Made by a program: the position numbers and the translations under genes. Under the pieces are notes generated by a model. It saw nothing but the letters and a program-made list of their open reading frames with translations. It was not told where the DNA came from and did no database searches. From Oleidesulfovibrio sp047973035 (GTDB lineage: Bacteria > Desulfobacterota > Desulfovibrionia > Desulfovibrionales > Desulfovibrionaceae), in contig NZ_JBKEBF010000012.1 of the NCBI RefSeq assembly GCF_047973035.1, positions 1 to 64,000 of the forward strand: a stretch of DNA of 64,000 nt, written 5' to 3'. The first letter of the stretch is position 1. Every line of letters begins with the position of its first letter. Shown piece by piece: positions 7,895 to 17,200 of the stretch.

Positions 7895-8899
7895 ATGATT
7901 ATTTCACTCTTGGCGGTCATTGCGCTCGGGTGTATCGCCTGGTTGGGGGCCACTTCCGGTCTTCAACAATTATTCGGGGTGATTATCCCACTTGCCGCAG
8001 TGCTCGTGTTCATGGCGGGATTCGTCTACAGAATTATGGATTGGGCTAAGTCGCCTGTTCCGTTCCGCATCCCGACAACGAGTGGACAGCAGAAATCTTT
8101 ACCCTGGATCAAACCCAGCCCCCTGGATAACCCCTCCAGCAACGCAGGAGTGTGGGGCCGTATGATCCTTGAAGTGTTGACGTTCAGATCTCTGTTCAGA
8201 AACACTTCGGTCTCTCTGGAGAAAGGCCCCCGTGTGGTCTACAACTCCTCCAAGTGGTTGTGGCTGTTTGCCATTCTTTTCCACTACTGTTTCCTGACCA
8301 TTTTCATCCGCCACTTCCGTTTCTTCCTTGAGCCGGTGCCCTTTGTCATCGGTGCTCTGGAAATGGTTGACGGAATGATGCAGGTTGGCGTTCCGCGTCT
8401 TTTCATGACTGACGTCATAGTAATGGCTGCGCTGCTGTTCCTGCTTGGTCGTCGACTGTTTAACGACAAAGTCCGCTACATTTCGCTTCCCAGCGACTTT
8501 TTTGCTCTGTTCCTCCTCCTCGGTCTGGTAGGCACTGGCATCTGCATGCGGTACTTCACAAAGGTCGACATCGCTTCTGTTAAGGTACTCACCATGGGTC
8601 TTGTAACATTGAACCCCGTTGTCCCCGAAGGCATCGGCGCAATGTTCTACGTACACATCTTCCTGCTCAGCGTGCTGCTTATGTACTTCCCCTTCAGCAA
8701 ACTGATGCACATGGGTGGCGTATTCCTGAGTCCCACCAGGAACTTGCCCAACAACAGCCGTGAAGTACGTCATGTCAACCCTTGGAACCCGCCCAAAAAG
8801 TACCGCACTTATGAAGAGTACGAGGACGAGTTCAGGGAACCCATGTTCGAAGCGGGCCTCCGTCTCGAGAAGAACCCTGAAGAAGCTTCCAAGGAGTAA
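7895..8899 (+). CDS. dsrM: DsrM, cytochrome b subunit of the DsrMKJOP complex
   Basis: DsrM is the haem b membrane subunit related to nitrate reductase NarI and to HdrE. It exchanges electrons with menaquinone and passes them to DsrK. The 334 residues hold about six membrane segments: two near 1-48, the rest between about 115 and 275. Histidines in the segments around HYCFLTIFIRHFRF and FYVHIFLLSVLLMY are likely haem ligands. The C-terminal 70 residues are charged and cytoplasmic. It is the first gene of the dsr cluster, with GAGGT before the ATG and 9 bases to dsrK. Confidence 0.95.
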   Translation: MIISLLAVIALGCIAWLGATSGLQQLFGVIIPLAAVLVFMAGFVYRIMDWAKSPVPFRIPTTSGQQKSLPWIKPSPLDNPSSNAGVWGRMILEVLTFRSLFRNTSVSLEKGPRVVYNSSKWLWLFAILFHYCFLTIFIRHFRFFLEPVPFVIGALEMVDGMMQVGVPRLFMTDVIVMAALLFLLGRRLFNDKVRYISLPSDFFALFLLLGLVGTGICMRYFTKVDIASVKVLTMGLVTLNPVVPEGIGAMFYVHIFLLSVLLMYFPFSKLMHMGGVFLSPTRNLPNNSREVRHVNPWNPPKKYRTYEEYEDEFREPMFEAGLRLEKNPEEASKE

Positions 8900-8908
8900 G
8901 GAGTAGCC

Positions 8909-10519
8909 ATGCCTAAGGTGCCAACCCCTGAAGAATTAGTCAAAATTGACTACAGCATGCCTGCAGGTTCATGGATGGACAGCAAGCCGGAGTTTGTCGA
9001 CGGCAGCTTCTGTTACCCTGCAAAGCAAGAGATTATGGCAGGGCTGGGAATGCCCAACCCTCACACCTGGAGCCCCGCCGATGAGGACTGGGGCCTGCCG
9101 GAAAACTGGGAAGAGATCATCTACAATGCCATGCAGGAGCGCCTTGATAAGTACCGCTCTTTCAAGGTGTTCATGGATATCTGTGTGCGTTGCGGCGCTT
9201 GCGCCGATAAGTGTCACTTCTTTATCGGTTCCGGCGATCCAAAAAACATGCCTGTGCTTCGTGCAGAGCTGCTCCGCTCTGTTTACCGTAAGGACTTTAC
9301 CACTGCCGGTAAAATCCTCGGCAAACTGGCCGGTGCACGCAAGCTCGACAAAGACGTGATCAAGGAGTGGTTCTACTACTTCTACCAGTGCACTGAATGC
9401 CGCCGCTGCTCGGTATACTGCCCCTACGGCATTGATACCGCAGAAATCACCATGATGGCGCGTGAGCTTCTGCACGAACTCGGTCTTGGTATCAACTGGA
9501 TCATGGAGCCGGTTTCCAACTGTAACCGTACCGGTAACCACCTTGGTATCCAGCCCCATGCATTCAAGGAAATCGTTGAATTCCTTTGCGACGATATCGA
9601 AGATATCACCGGTATCCGCATTGATCCCCCCTTCAACGAACCCGGCCACGAAGTGCTGTTCATTACCCCTTCCGGCGATGCGTTCGCCGATCCGGGTATC
9701 TACACCTTCATGGGCTACCTGATGCTGTTCCATGAAATCGGTCTGGACTACACCTTGTCCACCTACGCATCTGAAGGCGGCAACTTTGGTCTGTTTACTT
9801 CTTCTGACATGATGAAGAAGATCAACGCCAAGATGTACGCAGAAGCAGAGCGTCTCGGTTCCAAGTGGATTCTGGGTGGTGAGTGCGGTCACATGTGGCG
9901 TGTAGTCAACCAGTACATGGGTACAATGAACGGCCCGACTCCCTCCTGCATGGAGACTCCGGTCAGCCCCATCACCGGTACAGTGTTCAACAACGCAGCA
10001 GACACCAAAATGGTGCACATTGCCGAATTCACGGCCGACCTGATCAAACACAACAAACTGCGCCTTGACCCCAGCCGTAACGATCATCTGCGCGTGACCT
10101 TCCACGACTCGTGCAACCCTGCACGTGCCATGGGCCTCTTTGAAGAGCCCAGAGAAGTTCTCAAGGCAGTATGTAATAACTACTTCGAGATGCCCGAAGG
10201 CACCACCCGCGAGCAGACTTTCTGCTGCGGTGCCGGCTCCGGTCTGAACACTGACGAAATCATGGAACTGCGTATGCGCGGCGCCCTGCCCCGTGGCAAC
10301 GCCCTGCGCTACGTGCAGGACAAGCATGACGTTAACACGATGGCCTGCATTTGCGCCATTGACCGCGCAACCCTTATTCCTCTTGCCGATTACTGGGCAC
10401 CTGGCGTTTCCATTTACGGTACGCACGAACTGGTAGCTAACGCACTGGTAATGAAGGGTGAAAAAGAGCGTACCGTTGACCTCAGGCAGGAAGATCTGCC
10501 GGGCATGGAGGATGAATAA
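8909..10519 (+). CDS. dsrK: DsrK, HdrD-like iron-sulfur subunit of DsrMKJOP
   Basis: This is the cytoplasmic iron-sulfur protein related to heterodisulfide reductase HdrD. It is thought to reduce DsrC trisulfide, linking the membrane to sulfite reduction. Two 4Fe-4S motifs are seen: Cys92-95-98-102 and Cys161-164-167-171. Two CCG-type segments follow, one around HDSCNPARAMG and one around CCGAGSGL, which in HdrB/HdrD proteins bind the noncubane catalytic cluster. A strong AAGGAG precedes the ATG. It lies 2 bases before dsrJ. Length (536) is normal. Confidence 0.96.
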   Translation: MPKVPTPEELVKIDYSMPAGSWMDSKPEFVDGSFCYPAKQEIMAGLGMPNPHTWSPADEDWGLPENWEEIIYNAMQERLDKYRSFKVFMDICVRCGACADKCHFFIGSGDPKNMPVLRAELLRSVYRKDFTTAGKILGKLAGARKLDKDVIKEWFYYFYQCTECRRCSVYCPYGIDTAEITMMARELLHELGLGINWIMEPVSNCNRTGNHLGIQPHAFKEIVEFLCDDIEDITGIRIDPPFNEPGHEVLFITPSGDAFADPGIYTFMGYLMLFHEIGLDYTLSTYASEGGNFGLFTSSDMMKKINAKMYAEAERLGSKWILGGECGHMWRVVNQYMGTMNGPTPSCMETPVSPITGTVFNNAADTKMVHIAEFTADLIKHNKLRLDPSRNDHLRVTFHDSCNPARAMGLFEEPREVLKAVCNNYFEMPEGTTREQTFCCGAGSGLNTDEIMELRMRGALPRGNALRYVQDKHDVNTMACICAIDRATLIPLADYWAPGVSIYGTHELVANALVMKGEKERTVDLRQEDLPGMEDE

Positions 10520-10521
10520 TC

Positions 10522-10902
10522 ATGTATAACAGCAAGTACATCATCCCCGGACTGCTCATCTTTGTAGGTCTGGTAACCTTTCCCTTTTGGGTAAATCTGG
10601 TTTCCGCCGACTACTCGCGCCCCGAACTGGCTCTGCCCACAGACCAGAAAGAGTGCATCGAGCCTGTTGATTACATGCGCACTGAGCACATGAACCTGCT
10701 CGATACATGGCGCGATAAGGCGCTTCGTGAAGGTAAGCGCACTTACACCGCATCTAACGGCAAAGTATGGGAAGCAAGCCTGCAGAAGACCTGTATGGAA
10801 TGCCACACCAACAAAGCCGAATTCTGCGATAAGTGCCACGTTACCAACAGTGTTGATCCCTACTGCTGGGATTGTCACGTAGCCCCCAGGGGGAACCAGT
10901 AA
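10522..10902 (+). CDS. dsrJ: DsrJ, triheme cytochrome c of DsrMKJOP
   Basis: This small periplasmic cytochrome is held by an uncleaved N-terminal membrane segment (about residues 7-28). Three haem-binding motifs stand close together: CMECH (91-95), CDKCH (102-106) and CWDCH (115-119). In purple sulfur bacteria one DsrJ haem has an unusual cysteine ligand, and Cys45 in DQKECIEP is the matching candidate here. The protein is 126 residues. Its stop overlaps the dsrO start in a TAATG. Confidence 0.96.
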   Translation: MYNSKYIIPGLLIFVGLVTFPFWVNLVSADYSRPELALPTDQKECIEPVDYMRTEHMNLLDTWRDKALREGKRTYTASNGKVWEASLQKTCMECHTNKAEFCDKCHVTNSVDPYCWDCHVAPRGNQ

Positions 10903-11678
10903 TGTTCGATAGAAGAAGATTCCTCAAGATTGCAGGCCTTTCGGCCATCGGTCTTGGCGCTGGTTCCGCGATTGGTGTTGCAGAGGCTTTGGCCGCTCCT
11001 AAAAAAGAGCCCTACAGCCCCACCGAGCACGGTCTCCACGCCGGACACTGGGCCATGGTTATTGATACCCGCAAGTTTGAGACCCCTGAAGACTTTCAGA
11101 AGCTGATCAGTGTCTGCCACAAGCAGCACAACGTACCCAGCATTCCGAACAATCAGGAAATCAAATGGCTGTGGACTGAAAAGTTCGAGTACTCCTTCCC
11201 TGAGCAAGGTAACCATCACCTTGCCGAGGAAGTGAAAGAACGCGACTTCCTGCTGCTGTGCAACCACTGCGAAAATCCGCCCTGCGTGCGTGTATGCCCC
11301 ACTGCGGCTACATACAGACGCGCGGACGGTATTGTAGCAATGGATTACCACCGCTGCATCGGCTGTCGTTTCTGCATGGCAGGCTGCCCCTACGGTGCCC
11401 GTAGCTTTAACTACGGTAACCCCAGAGAATTCCTGAACGGCGTACCGAACCCTGACTTCCCCACCCGCATGCGCGGTGTAGTGGAAAAGTGCAACTTCTG
11501 CGTTGAGCGTCTTGCAGAAGGGCTGATGCCTGCCTGCGTAGAAGCAGCTGAAGGAGCACTCTACTTTGGCGATCTGAATGATCCTGAGTCTGAAGTTCGT
11601 CAGGTACTGGCTGAGAACTTCACCATCCGCCGTAAACCCTCTCTGGGCACACAGCCCAGTGTATACTACATCGTGTAA
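10902..11678 (+). CDS. dsrO: DsrO, periplasmic ferredoxin-like iron-sulfur subunit of DsrMKJOP
   Basis: The ATG at 10902 overlaps the dsrJ stop and gives a Tat signal, RRRFLKIAGLSAIGLGAG, at the N-terminus; an in-frame start 30 bases upstream lacks this logic. The protein (258 residues) is of the NrfC/DmsB kind. Cysteine groups CNHCENPPCVRVCP, CIGCRFCMAGCP and CNFC...C are ligands for three or four 4Fe-4S clusters. It should pass electrons between DsrJ and the membrane protein DsrP. A CAGGGGG ribosome site lies within the end of dsrJ. Confidence 0.95.
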   Translation: MFDRRRFLKIAGLSAIGLGAGSAIGVAEALAAPKKEPYSPTEHGLHAGHWAMVIDTRKFETPEDFQKLISVCHKQHNVPSIPNNQEIKWLWTEKFEYSFPEQGNHHLAEEVKERDFLLLCNHCENPPCVRVCPTAATYRRADGIVAMDYHRCIGCRFCMAGCPYGARSFNYGNPREFLNGVPNPDFPTRMRGVVEKCNFCVERLAEGLMPACVEAAEGALYFGDLNDPESEVRQVLAENFTIRRKPSLGTQPSVYYIV

Positions 11679-11689
11679 GGGGAGATGCC

Positions 11690-12853
11690 ATGATCGAAAA
11701 AGCGCTCAAGGGCTCTCCGGGTTATTACATCTGGCTGGCCTTCCTCGGTTCACTCATCGGCCTTGGTCTGTTTACGTACACTTTCCAGATGAAGCACGGT
11801 CTTGCCATTACCGGCATGAGCCGTGACGTGTCCTGGGGCTTCTACATTGCCCAGTTCACGTATCTGGTCGGCGTTGCCGCATCAGCTGTTATGCTGGTGC
11901 TGCCCGCGTACTTCCATCACTACAAAAAATTCAAGAAGATGATCATCTTCGGTGAATTTATGGCTATCGGCGCAGTGCTGATGTGCATGCTGTTCATTAT
12001 GGCGGACCTTGGTCAGCCGCAGCGGGCACTTAACGTACTGCTGCACCCCACTCCTAACTCTGTCATGTTCTACGACATGATCGTTCTGGTGGGTTACCTC
12101 ATCCTGAACGCTGTTATCGGTTGGGTGACTCTGGAAGCTGAACGTCACGACGTTGACCCTCCGTCCTGGGTGAAGCCGCTGATCTACCTGTCCATCATCT
12201 GGGCATTCAGCATTCACACTGTTACCGCGTTCCTGTACGCCGGTATCCCCGGTCGCCACTACTGGCTGACCGCTATCATGGGGGCGCGCTTCCTTGCATC
12301 CGCGTTCTGCTCAGGCCCTGCCATTCTGCTGTTGCTTCTGTTCACCGTACAGAAGTTTACCAAGCTGACTCTGGCAAAAGAAGCCGTGCAGACCCTGACG
12401 AAGATCATCACGTACGCTATGTGCATCAACGTGTTCTTCTTCCTGCTGGAAGTGTTCACCGCGTTCTACAGTGGCATTCCCGGCCATGCTCACCCCATCG
12501 CGTACATGTTTGCAGGTCATAACGGCCATGTAGACTGGATTACGCCCTGGATGTGGGCCGGTGCCATCATGGCTATCATGTCTCTGGCTCTGCTGATTCC
12601 GCCGCATATCCGCGACAACCAGAACGTACTTCCCTACGCCCTGATGCTGCTGGTGGCTGCAAGCTGGATCGACAAGGGTCTTGGCCTGATTATCGCCGGT
12701 TTCACTCCCAACGTGTTCGAGAAGGTAACCGTGTACGCACCTACCGTTCCCGAACTGCTTATCTCGCTGGGTATCTTTGCAGTGGGCGCCCTAGTGGTGT
12801 CCATCCTGTGGAAAGTTGCTCTTAGCGTAAAGGAAGAAAGAGGCACTCTGTAG
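11690..12853 (+). CDS. dsrP: DsrP, NrfD-type membrane subunit of DsrMKJOP
   Basis: DsrP is an integral membrane quinone-interacting protein of the NrfD/PsrC family. The 387 residues form about ten hydrophobic segments. Family-like stretches include FYIAQFTYLVGVAASAV, a conserved ADLGQPQRALNVLLHP and HTVTAFLYAGIPGRHYW. With DsrO it forms the periplasm-facing module of the complex. It is the last gene, 11 bases after dsrO, with AGGGGAG before the ATG and a strong terminator 22 bases after the stop. Confidence 0.95.
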   Translation: MIEKALKGSPGYYIWLAFLGSLIGLGLFTYTFQMKHGLAITGMSRDVSWGFYIAQFTYLVGVAASAVMLVLPAYFHHYKKFKKMIIFGEFMAIGAVLMCMLFIMADLGQPQRALNVLLHPTPNSVMFYDMIVLVGYLILNAVIGWVTLEAERHDVDPPSWVKPLIYLSIIWAFSIHTVTAFLYAGIPGRHYWLTAIMGARFLASAFCSGPAILLLLLFTVQKFTKLTLAKEAVQTLTKIITYAMCINVFFFLLEVFTAFYSGIPGHAHPIAYMFAGHNGHVDWITPWMWAGAIMAIMSLALLIPPHIRDNQNVLPYALMLLVAASWIDKGLGLIIAGFTPNVFEKVTVYAPTVPELLISLGIFAVGALVVSILWKVALSVKEERGTL

Positions 12854-12875
12854 CCTTTATTTCCAGCTTGATTAC

Positions 12876-12908
12876 AAAAGGCCTGCTCAAATGAGCAGGC
12901 CTTTTTTT
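12876..12908 (+). terminator. Intrinsic terminator after dsrP
   Basis: AAAGGCCTGCTC pairs perfectly with GAGCAGGCCTTT around AAAT and runs into seven T. It ends the dsr transcript. Confidence 0.92.
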
Positions 12909-13089
12909 GTATCATCTGAAGCCGCTGGCTTCTGGCAGGTATGAAACAAAATAGGGCAACATCCATCAGAGTTCCCCTTCCCTTATCGATATAACAACCT
13001 GATCATGCGTCAATTGAACAGCCAAGGTAACAACACGTCATCCAGCAATCAGGACCACTCCTTGAGAAAATGGTCTGATTTTATGAACG

Positions 13090-13112
13090 AAAAAGCCCGA
13101 CATTGTCGGGCT
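13090..13112 (-). terminator. Intrinsic terminator after hydF
   Basis: AGCCCGAC (13094-13101) pairs with GTCGGGCT (13105-13112). On the minus strand five T follow. It lies about 40 bases past the hydF stop. The rest of the gap to the dsr terminator (12909-13089) shows nothing recognisable. Confidence 0.8.
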
Positions 13113-13150
13113 GGCAAACTTTTAACGGGAGGTAGAAGAAACGAGATAGC

Positions 13151-14353
13151 TTATAGACCAAATGGGGCCACTACCCTGTCCAGCACACCCTGAACTTTGG
13201 AAATTGCGATGCCGTAGTTAGTAACAGGAACCCCGCGCCGCATGCATTCTCTGATACGCCGCATCATTTCTGCCCGGTTTGTCATGCAGGCACCGCAGTG
13301 CACTGCCAACGCGTAGCCTTCCAGATCATCAGGAAAGTCATGCCCTGCGTACATCTCGAACTTCAGTTCCTTACCTGTGTATTGGGTGATCCAGCGCGGA
13401 ATTTTAACCCGCCCGATGTCATCTGCCACCGCATGATGCGAGCATGCTTCACACATCAGCACCTTGTCCCCGTCTTTCAACGAGTCAATAGCCCGCGCCC
13501 CTTCAACCAGCAAAGGCAAGTCGCCTTTATACCGTGCAAAAAGCGTAGAGAAGGTTGTCAGGGGAATTCCATCAGGAACATCACCGGCTACTTTCAACAC
13601 GACCTGCGAATCGGTAACAACCAACGCAGGAGGATTTTTCAGCTTATCGAGAGCTTCTTCAATCTCTCTTTCCTTTACAATCATCCCGATTGCATCAGAG
13701 TCCAGAATATCGCGAAGCACCTGAACCTGAGGCAGGATCAATCGTCCTTTGGGCGCAGCTAAATCAATGGGAACTACGCACAGCACTGTATCACCTTCAC
13801 TGATGAGGTCAGAAACCAGAACAGGTTCTGCCTTTAACTCATCAGGCACCATGTCGATTACAGTGTTTTTCAACTCGGTAATGCCACTCTCAGCAACGGA
13901 AGAGACTTTTACATAGCGCAGCCCGTTTTTCTCACAAAAAGCTATGTCATCAGCTGTTGCATCTGCAACGTCCTGCTTGTTGAACACCACAAGCGCAGGA
14001 ATGGACATACTCTGCAAATCTTGCAGCATGGCGTATTCCGCATCCTGAAAACCATGTTCGCTTACAACAAGCAAAGCGACATCGGTCCTGCCCAGCACTT
14101 TACGCGTAGACTTAATTCGAAGCTCACCCAACTCACCTTCATCATCAAGACCGGCTGTGTCATAAAATGTAACGGGACCCAGGGGAAGCAGTTCATAATG
14201 CTTGACCACAGGGTCAGTCGTTGTTCCTGCATGTTCAGAAACTATTGCAATCTGCTGATCGGCAAGCGCATTTATTAAAGAGGACTTACCGGCATTGCGC
14301 CTACCCACCAGTGTAATAACCAGCCGTTCACCCCGGGGTGCTTTATCTGACAT
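13151..14353 (-). CDS. hydF: HydF, GTPase and scaffold for [FeFe]-hydrogenase H-cluster assembly
   Basis: HydF carries the 2Fe precursor made by HydE and HydG and delivers it to HydA. The start at 14353 (MSDKAPRGERLVITL) has AAGGAG 6 bases upstream, giving 400 residues; a longer frame was rejected. The GTPase part has GRRNAGKS (17-24), DTAG (65-68) and NKQD (125-128). The C-terminal cluster-binding residues are present: Cys304-x-His306, then HCGAC with Cys353 and Cys356. It is the last gene of the hydrogenase operon, 25 bases after hydE. Confidence 0.96.
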   Translation of the reverse strand: MSDKAPRGERLVITLVGRRNAGKSSLINALADQQIAIVSEHAGTTTDPVVKHYELLPLGPVTFYDTAGLDDEGELGELRIKSTRKVLGRTDVALLVVSEHGFQDAEYAMLQDLQSMSIPALVVFNKQDVADATADDIAFCEKNGLRYVKVSSVAESGITELKNTVIDMVPDELKAEPVLVSDLISEGDTVLCVVPIDLAAPKGRLILPQVQVLRDILDSDAIGMIVKEREIEEALDKLKNPPALVVTDSQVVLKVAGDVPDGIPLTTFSTLFARYKGDLPLLVEGARAIDSLKDGDKVLMCEACSHHAVADDIGRVKIPRWITQYTGKELKFEMYAGHDFPDDLEGYALAVHCGACMTNRAEMMRRIRECMRRGVPVTNYGIAISKVQGVLDRVVAPFGL

Positions 14354-14378
14354 CTGAGTCTCCTTCAGACGGATGAAT

Positions 14379-15377
14379 TCATGAAGCTGTTTCAGAAAGC
14401 TTGCTGAAACCTTTTTCCGCAACAGGTCGATACCCAGCGGTTCTCAGCCTCTCCATCAGGCTGAGAACCGCATCCTGCACGTCTTTCCCTGCTGTGTTTT
14501 TGCCGGGATAAATGGAATACCCGCCGCGCACGTCATCAGGCGTAACGGAAGGCATCACAACATTCGCACCGGCAGCAAGTCCGCGTATCCGACCGTCCGC
14601 AACAAGCGCATCAAGCGCACTTGTTGCCGGAATATTAGAGCCCTTATTGAGCAGTCGCAACATGGCTGTCACACGCAGACTTTTTTCAATATCCGTATCA
14701 ACGGGAGCGGCTAACGGCGTTTGTGGATGAGGAATGAACGGCCCCGCCGCGATCATGCCAAGACCGAGTGACGAAAGCAGCTTAAGGTCTTTTGCTATAA
14801 TCTCGTCCGTCATGCCCGGCAGCCCCACAATGATACCTGAGCCGGTTTCGTACCCGAGCTCCTGCAACGTTTGTACGCGGGCCAATCTGTCTTCCACGGT
14901 GGAACCGGGACGCAGGCGTTCATGCAGATCAATGTCTGTAGTTTCAATTTTCAGCAGATACCTGTCTGCCCCGCAGTCACGCCAGAATGCGTAGGTATCA
15001 CGATCATGATCACCTACAGATAGCGTGATGGCTACGTCATGCGTATCCTTAATCCGGCGGACCAATGAACCGATAAAGGCCACATCGCACGCCAGATCTT
15101 CACCGGACTGAAGAACAATCGTACCGGCTCCGAGTTCTACAGCAAGCGCAGCCGCCGCATAGATATCCTCTGCGTGCAGCCGAAAACGCTCAAGATTGAC
15201 ATTCGCCGCTCTGAGGCCGCAATAGTGGCAATTTTTTTTGCAGTAATTAGAAAACTCCACCACTCCACGCACATAAACGGACTTACCGAAAATTGCATCT
15301 GTCACAGAACGCGCATCTGCATACAGGGCTTCCGCATCCGGAGCAGCCAACATCTGCATAATTTCATTAATATTCAT
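14379..15377 (-). CDS. hydE: HydE, radical SAM maturase of [FeFe] hydrogenase
   Basis: HydE works on the complex made by HydG during assembly of the 2Fe subcluster. The ATG at 15377 gives MNINEIMQML and 332 residues with GGGG upstream; a longer frame was rejected as it reads through a hairpin. The radical SAM triad is Cys46-x3-Cys50-x2-Cys53 (CKKNCHYC). The downstream pattern (VLQSGED, LKIETTD, GLPGMT) fits the HydE/biotin synthase group. A terminator-like hairpin separates it from hydG. Confidence 0.95.
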   Translation of the reverse strand: MNINEIMQMLAAPDAEALYADARSVTDAIFGKSVYVRGVVEFSNYCKKNCHYCGLRAANVNLERFRLHAEDIYAAAALAVELGAGTIVLQSGEDLACDVAFIGSLVRRIKDTHDVAITLSVGDHDRDTYAFWRDCGADRYLLKIETTDIDLHERLRPGSTVEDRLARVQTLQELGYETGSGIIVGLPGMTDEIIAKDLKLLSSLGLGMIAAGPFIPHPQTPLAAPVDTDIEKSLRVTAMLRLLNKGSNIPATSALDALVADGRIRGLAAGANVVMPSVTPDDVRGGYSIYPGKNTAGKDVQDAVLSLMERLRTAGYRPVAEKGFSKLSETAS

Positions 15378-15446
15378 TTTTACCCCATAAGCTGCACCTT
15401 GCCCGGACAACCCGACAGGCCGCCCGATACGCCAGACCTGTAATGC

Positions 15447-15474
15447 AAAAGGCCGGAAGTCAAAGCTTCCGGCC
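15447..15474 (-). terminator. Terminator-like hairpin between hydG and hydE
   Basis: GGCCGGAAG (15451-15459) pairs with CTTCCGGCC (15466-15474). Only four T follow on the minus strand, so it may be a partial terminator that lowers hydE-hydF expression relative to hydA-hydG. Confidence 0.6.
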
Positions 15475-15499
15475 AAATCATGCATATTGTCAACAACAG

Positions 15500-16909
15500 C
15501 TAAATGTACAGATCGCGCTCACCGGCGTCGATCCGTTTCAGTCGCTCGGCAACCATGCCGCGTCTGCCTTCAGCACATTCTTGCAACTCGTGTTCGACCA
15601 GCACCTTGCCGCTTTCACGGGTCACATCCGATGCGTAGTCATGCAGATATTCGTTGAAAGTCAGCAACGCATTGGGATGGCAGAATTCCTGAATGAACCC
15701 CTTTTTAGCCAGCTCCATGAAATGCTCACCGGTTCTGCCGAGCCTGTAGCAGGCTGTACACCATGAAGGAAGATAGCCAAGCGAGACAAGCTCTGCAATG
15801 ACTTCATCCAGACTACGGTTGTCGCCTACACAGAACTGCTGCACGTCAGGGCGGTCATAACTGGGATCGCTGTATGCACCGGGGTAGGTTCTGGAACCTG
15901 CACTGATCTGAGAAACGCCAAGCTCAAGTAACTCTCGGCGCATTTGTGCATTTTCACGCGTGCTAAGAATAAGACCGGTATAAGGCACAGCCAGACGCAA
16001 CACAGCCACCATGCGCTTAAATTCATGGTCAGTGATGGGGTACGGCGGGTTAAATGCCATTTCTGCATTCAGGGCAGGCTCAAGACGGGGGAAAGAGATA
16101 GTATGCGGTCCGACACCGAAATGCTTTTCCAGATCAGCAGCATGCTGCATCATAGCCAGAATTTCGAACTTATGGTCATACAGCCCCAGCAAAGGTCCCA
16201 TACCCACGTCATCTATACCGGCCTCCATGGCCCGATGCATGGCATACAGACGCCACAGGTAGTCTTTCTTGGGGCCGCCAAGATGGGCTTTCTGATATGT
16301 CGCCTGATGGTATGTTTCCTGAAAACACTGATAGGTCCCGATGCTTACGTCGTGCAGCTTCTTAAAGCCTTCGACACTCTGCGGGGCACAGTTGATATTT
16401 ACGCGGCGGATTTCTCCGCTCTTTTCAGAAACAGTGTCGTATACCACCTGAATGGTCTTTGCCATCCAGTCGGCATCCAGACGCGGATGCTCACCATACA
16501 CCAGAAGCAAACGTTTGTGCCCGAGACGCTCCAGCACTTCCACTTCCGCGCGGATTTCGTCTTCACTCAGTGTTCTACGCTGCAAGTCGCCATTTTCAGC
16601 ATTAAAACCGCAGTAGGCACACCGGTTATAGCATTCGTTCGTAATATACAGCGGAGCAAACAGAACCATACGGCTGCCGTAAATTTTCTGTTTTACAGCT
16701 TTAGCAGTCGTAAAAAGCTCATGGTCAAGCTCGTCATTTTTCAATTGCAGCAGGGTTGCGGTTTCGTCAGCATCAAGGCCCTTTGCCTCACGTGCTTTTG
16801 CGAGAATCTCGCGCACACGCACAGCGTCAGGTTTGGCCGTTGCAGCTATTACAGACTCGATTTTCTCTTCGTCAATAAAGCTGGGTAGAGAGCGGGAATC
16901 AAAAGTCAT
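15500..16909 (-). CDS. hydG: HydG, radical SAM tyrosine lyase making CO and CN for the H-cluster
   Basis: HydG splits tyrosine to give the CO and cyanide ligands of the H-cluster. The start at 16909 (MTFDSRSLPSF, 469 residues) has CGGAG 7 bases upstream. An ATG 15 bases earlier overlaps the stop of the previous gene in a TGATG but has no ribosome site. The radical SAM triad is Cys93-x3-Cys97-x2-Cys100. The C-terminal second-cluster motif CX2CX22C is Cys384, Cys387, Cys410. Both clusters therefore look intact. Confidence 0.96.
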   Translation of the reverse strand: MTFDSRSLPSFIDEEKIESVIAATAKPDAVRVREILAKAREAKGLDADETATLLQLKNDELDHELFTTAKAVKQKIYGSRMVLFAPLYITNECYNRCAYCGFNAENGDLQRRTLSEDEIRAEVEVLERLGHKRLLLVYGEHPRLDADWMAKTIQVVYDTVSEKSGEIRRVNINCAPQSVEGFKKLHDVSIGTYQCFQETYHQATYQKAHLGGPKKDYLWRLYAMHRAMEAGIDDVGMGPLLGLYDHKFEILAMMQHAADLEKHFGVGPHTISFPRLEPALNAEMAFNPPYPITDHEFKRMVAVLRLAVPYTGLILSTRENAQMRRELLELGVSQISAGSRTYPGAYSDPSYDRPDVQQFCVGDNRSLDEVIAELVSLGYLPSWCTACYRLGRTGEHFMELAKKGFIQEFCHPNALLTFNEYLHDYASDVTRESGKVLVEHELQECAEGRRGMVAERLKRIDAGERDLYI

Positions 16910-16923
16910 TGGGTACTCCGGCA

Positions 16924-17181
16924 TCAGACAAGAGACGCTTTTACCGTAACGCTTTCCAGTCGTCCCAGCCTGCCAGTCAGAGAACCAATCTCATCCGTCG
17001 AGGCCTCAACAATCAAAGCTATTACCGCAAGCCCCCGTTCCGGACACGGCAATCCCATGCGAGCCAGAACCAGCTCGCCATGATCAGTAAGGATGTCGTT
17101 GACAGCAGAGGCATCGCGCTTTCTATCGCCGATGATAATGCTCACAACCCCCATGCGTTTGCGGGTCGTAGCGTTGTTCAT
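16924..17181 (-). CDS. TM1266-like small ACT-fold protein of iron-only hydrogenase operons
   Basis: This 85-residue protein begins MNNATTRKRMGVVSIIIGDR and has the GVVSIII...VNDILTDHGE...ARMGLP...VIALIVEA pattern of the putative iron-only hydrogenase system regulator family, related in fold to the NikR C-terminal domain. It lacks any DNA-binding segment. Members sit beside hydG and hydE in many genomes, but their role is not settled. It has a good AGGGGAAG ribosome site, a 17-bp palindrome just upstream, and a stop that overlaps an upstream ATG of hydG. Confidence 0.85.
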   Translation of the reverse strand: MNNATTRKRMGVVSIIIGDRKRDASAVNDILTDHGELVLARMGLPCPERGLAVIALIVEASTDEIGSLTGRLGRLESVTVKASLV

Positions 17182-17200
17182 GAATATCTTCCCCTGTCCG

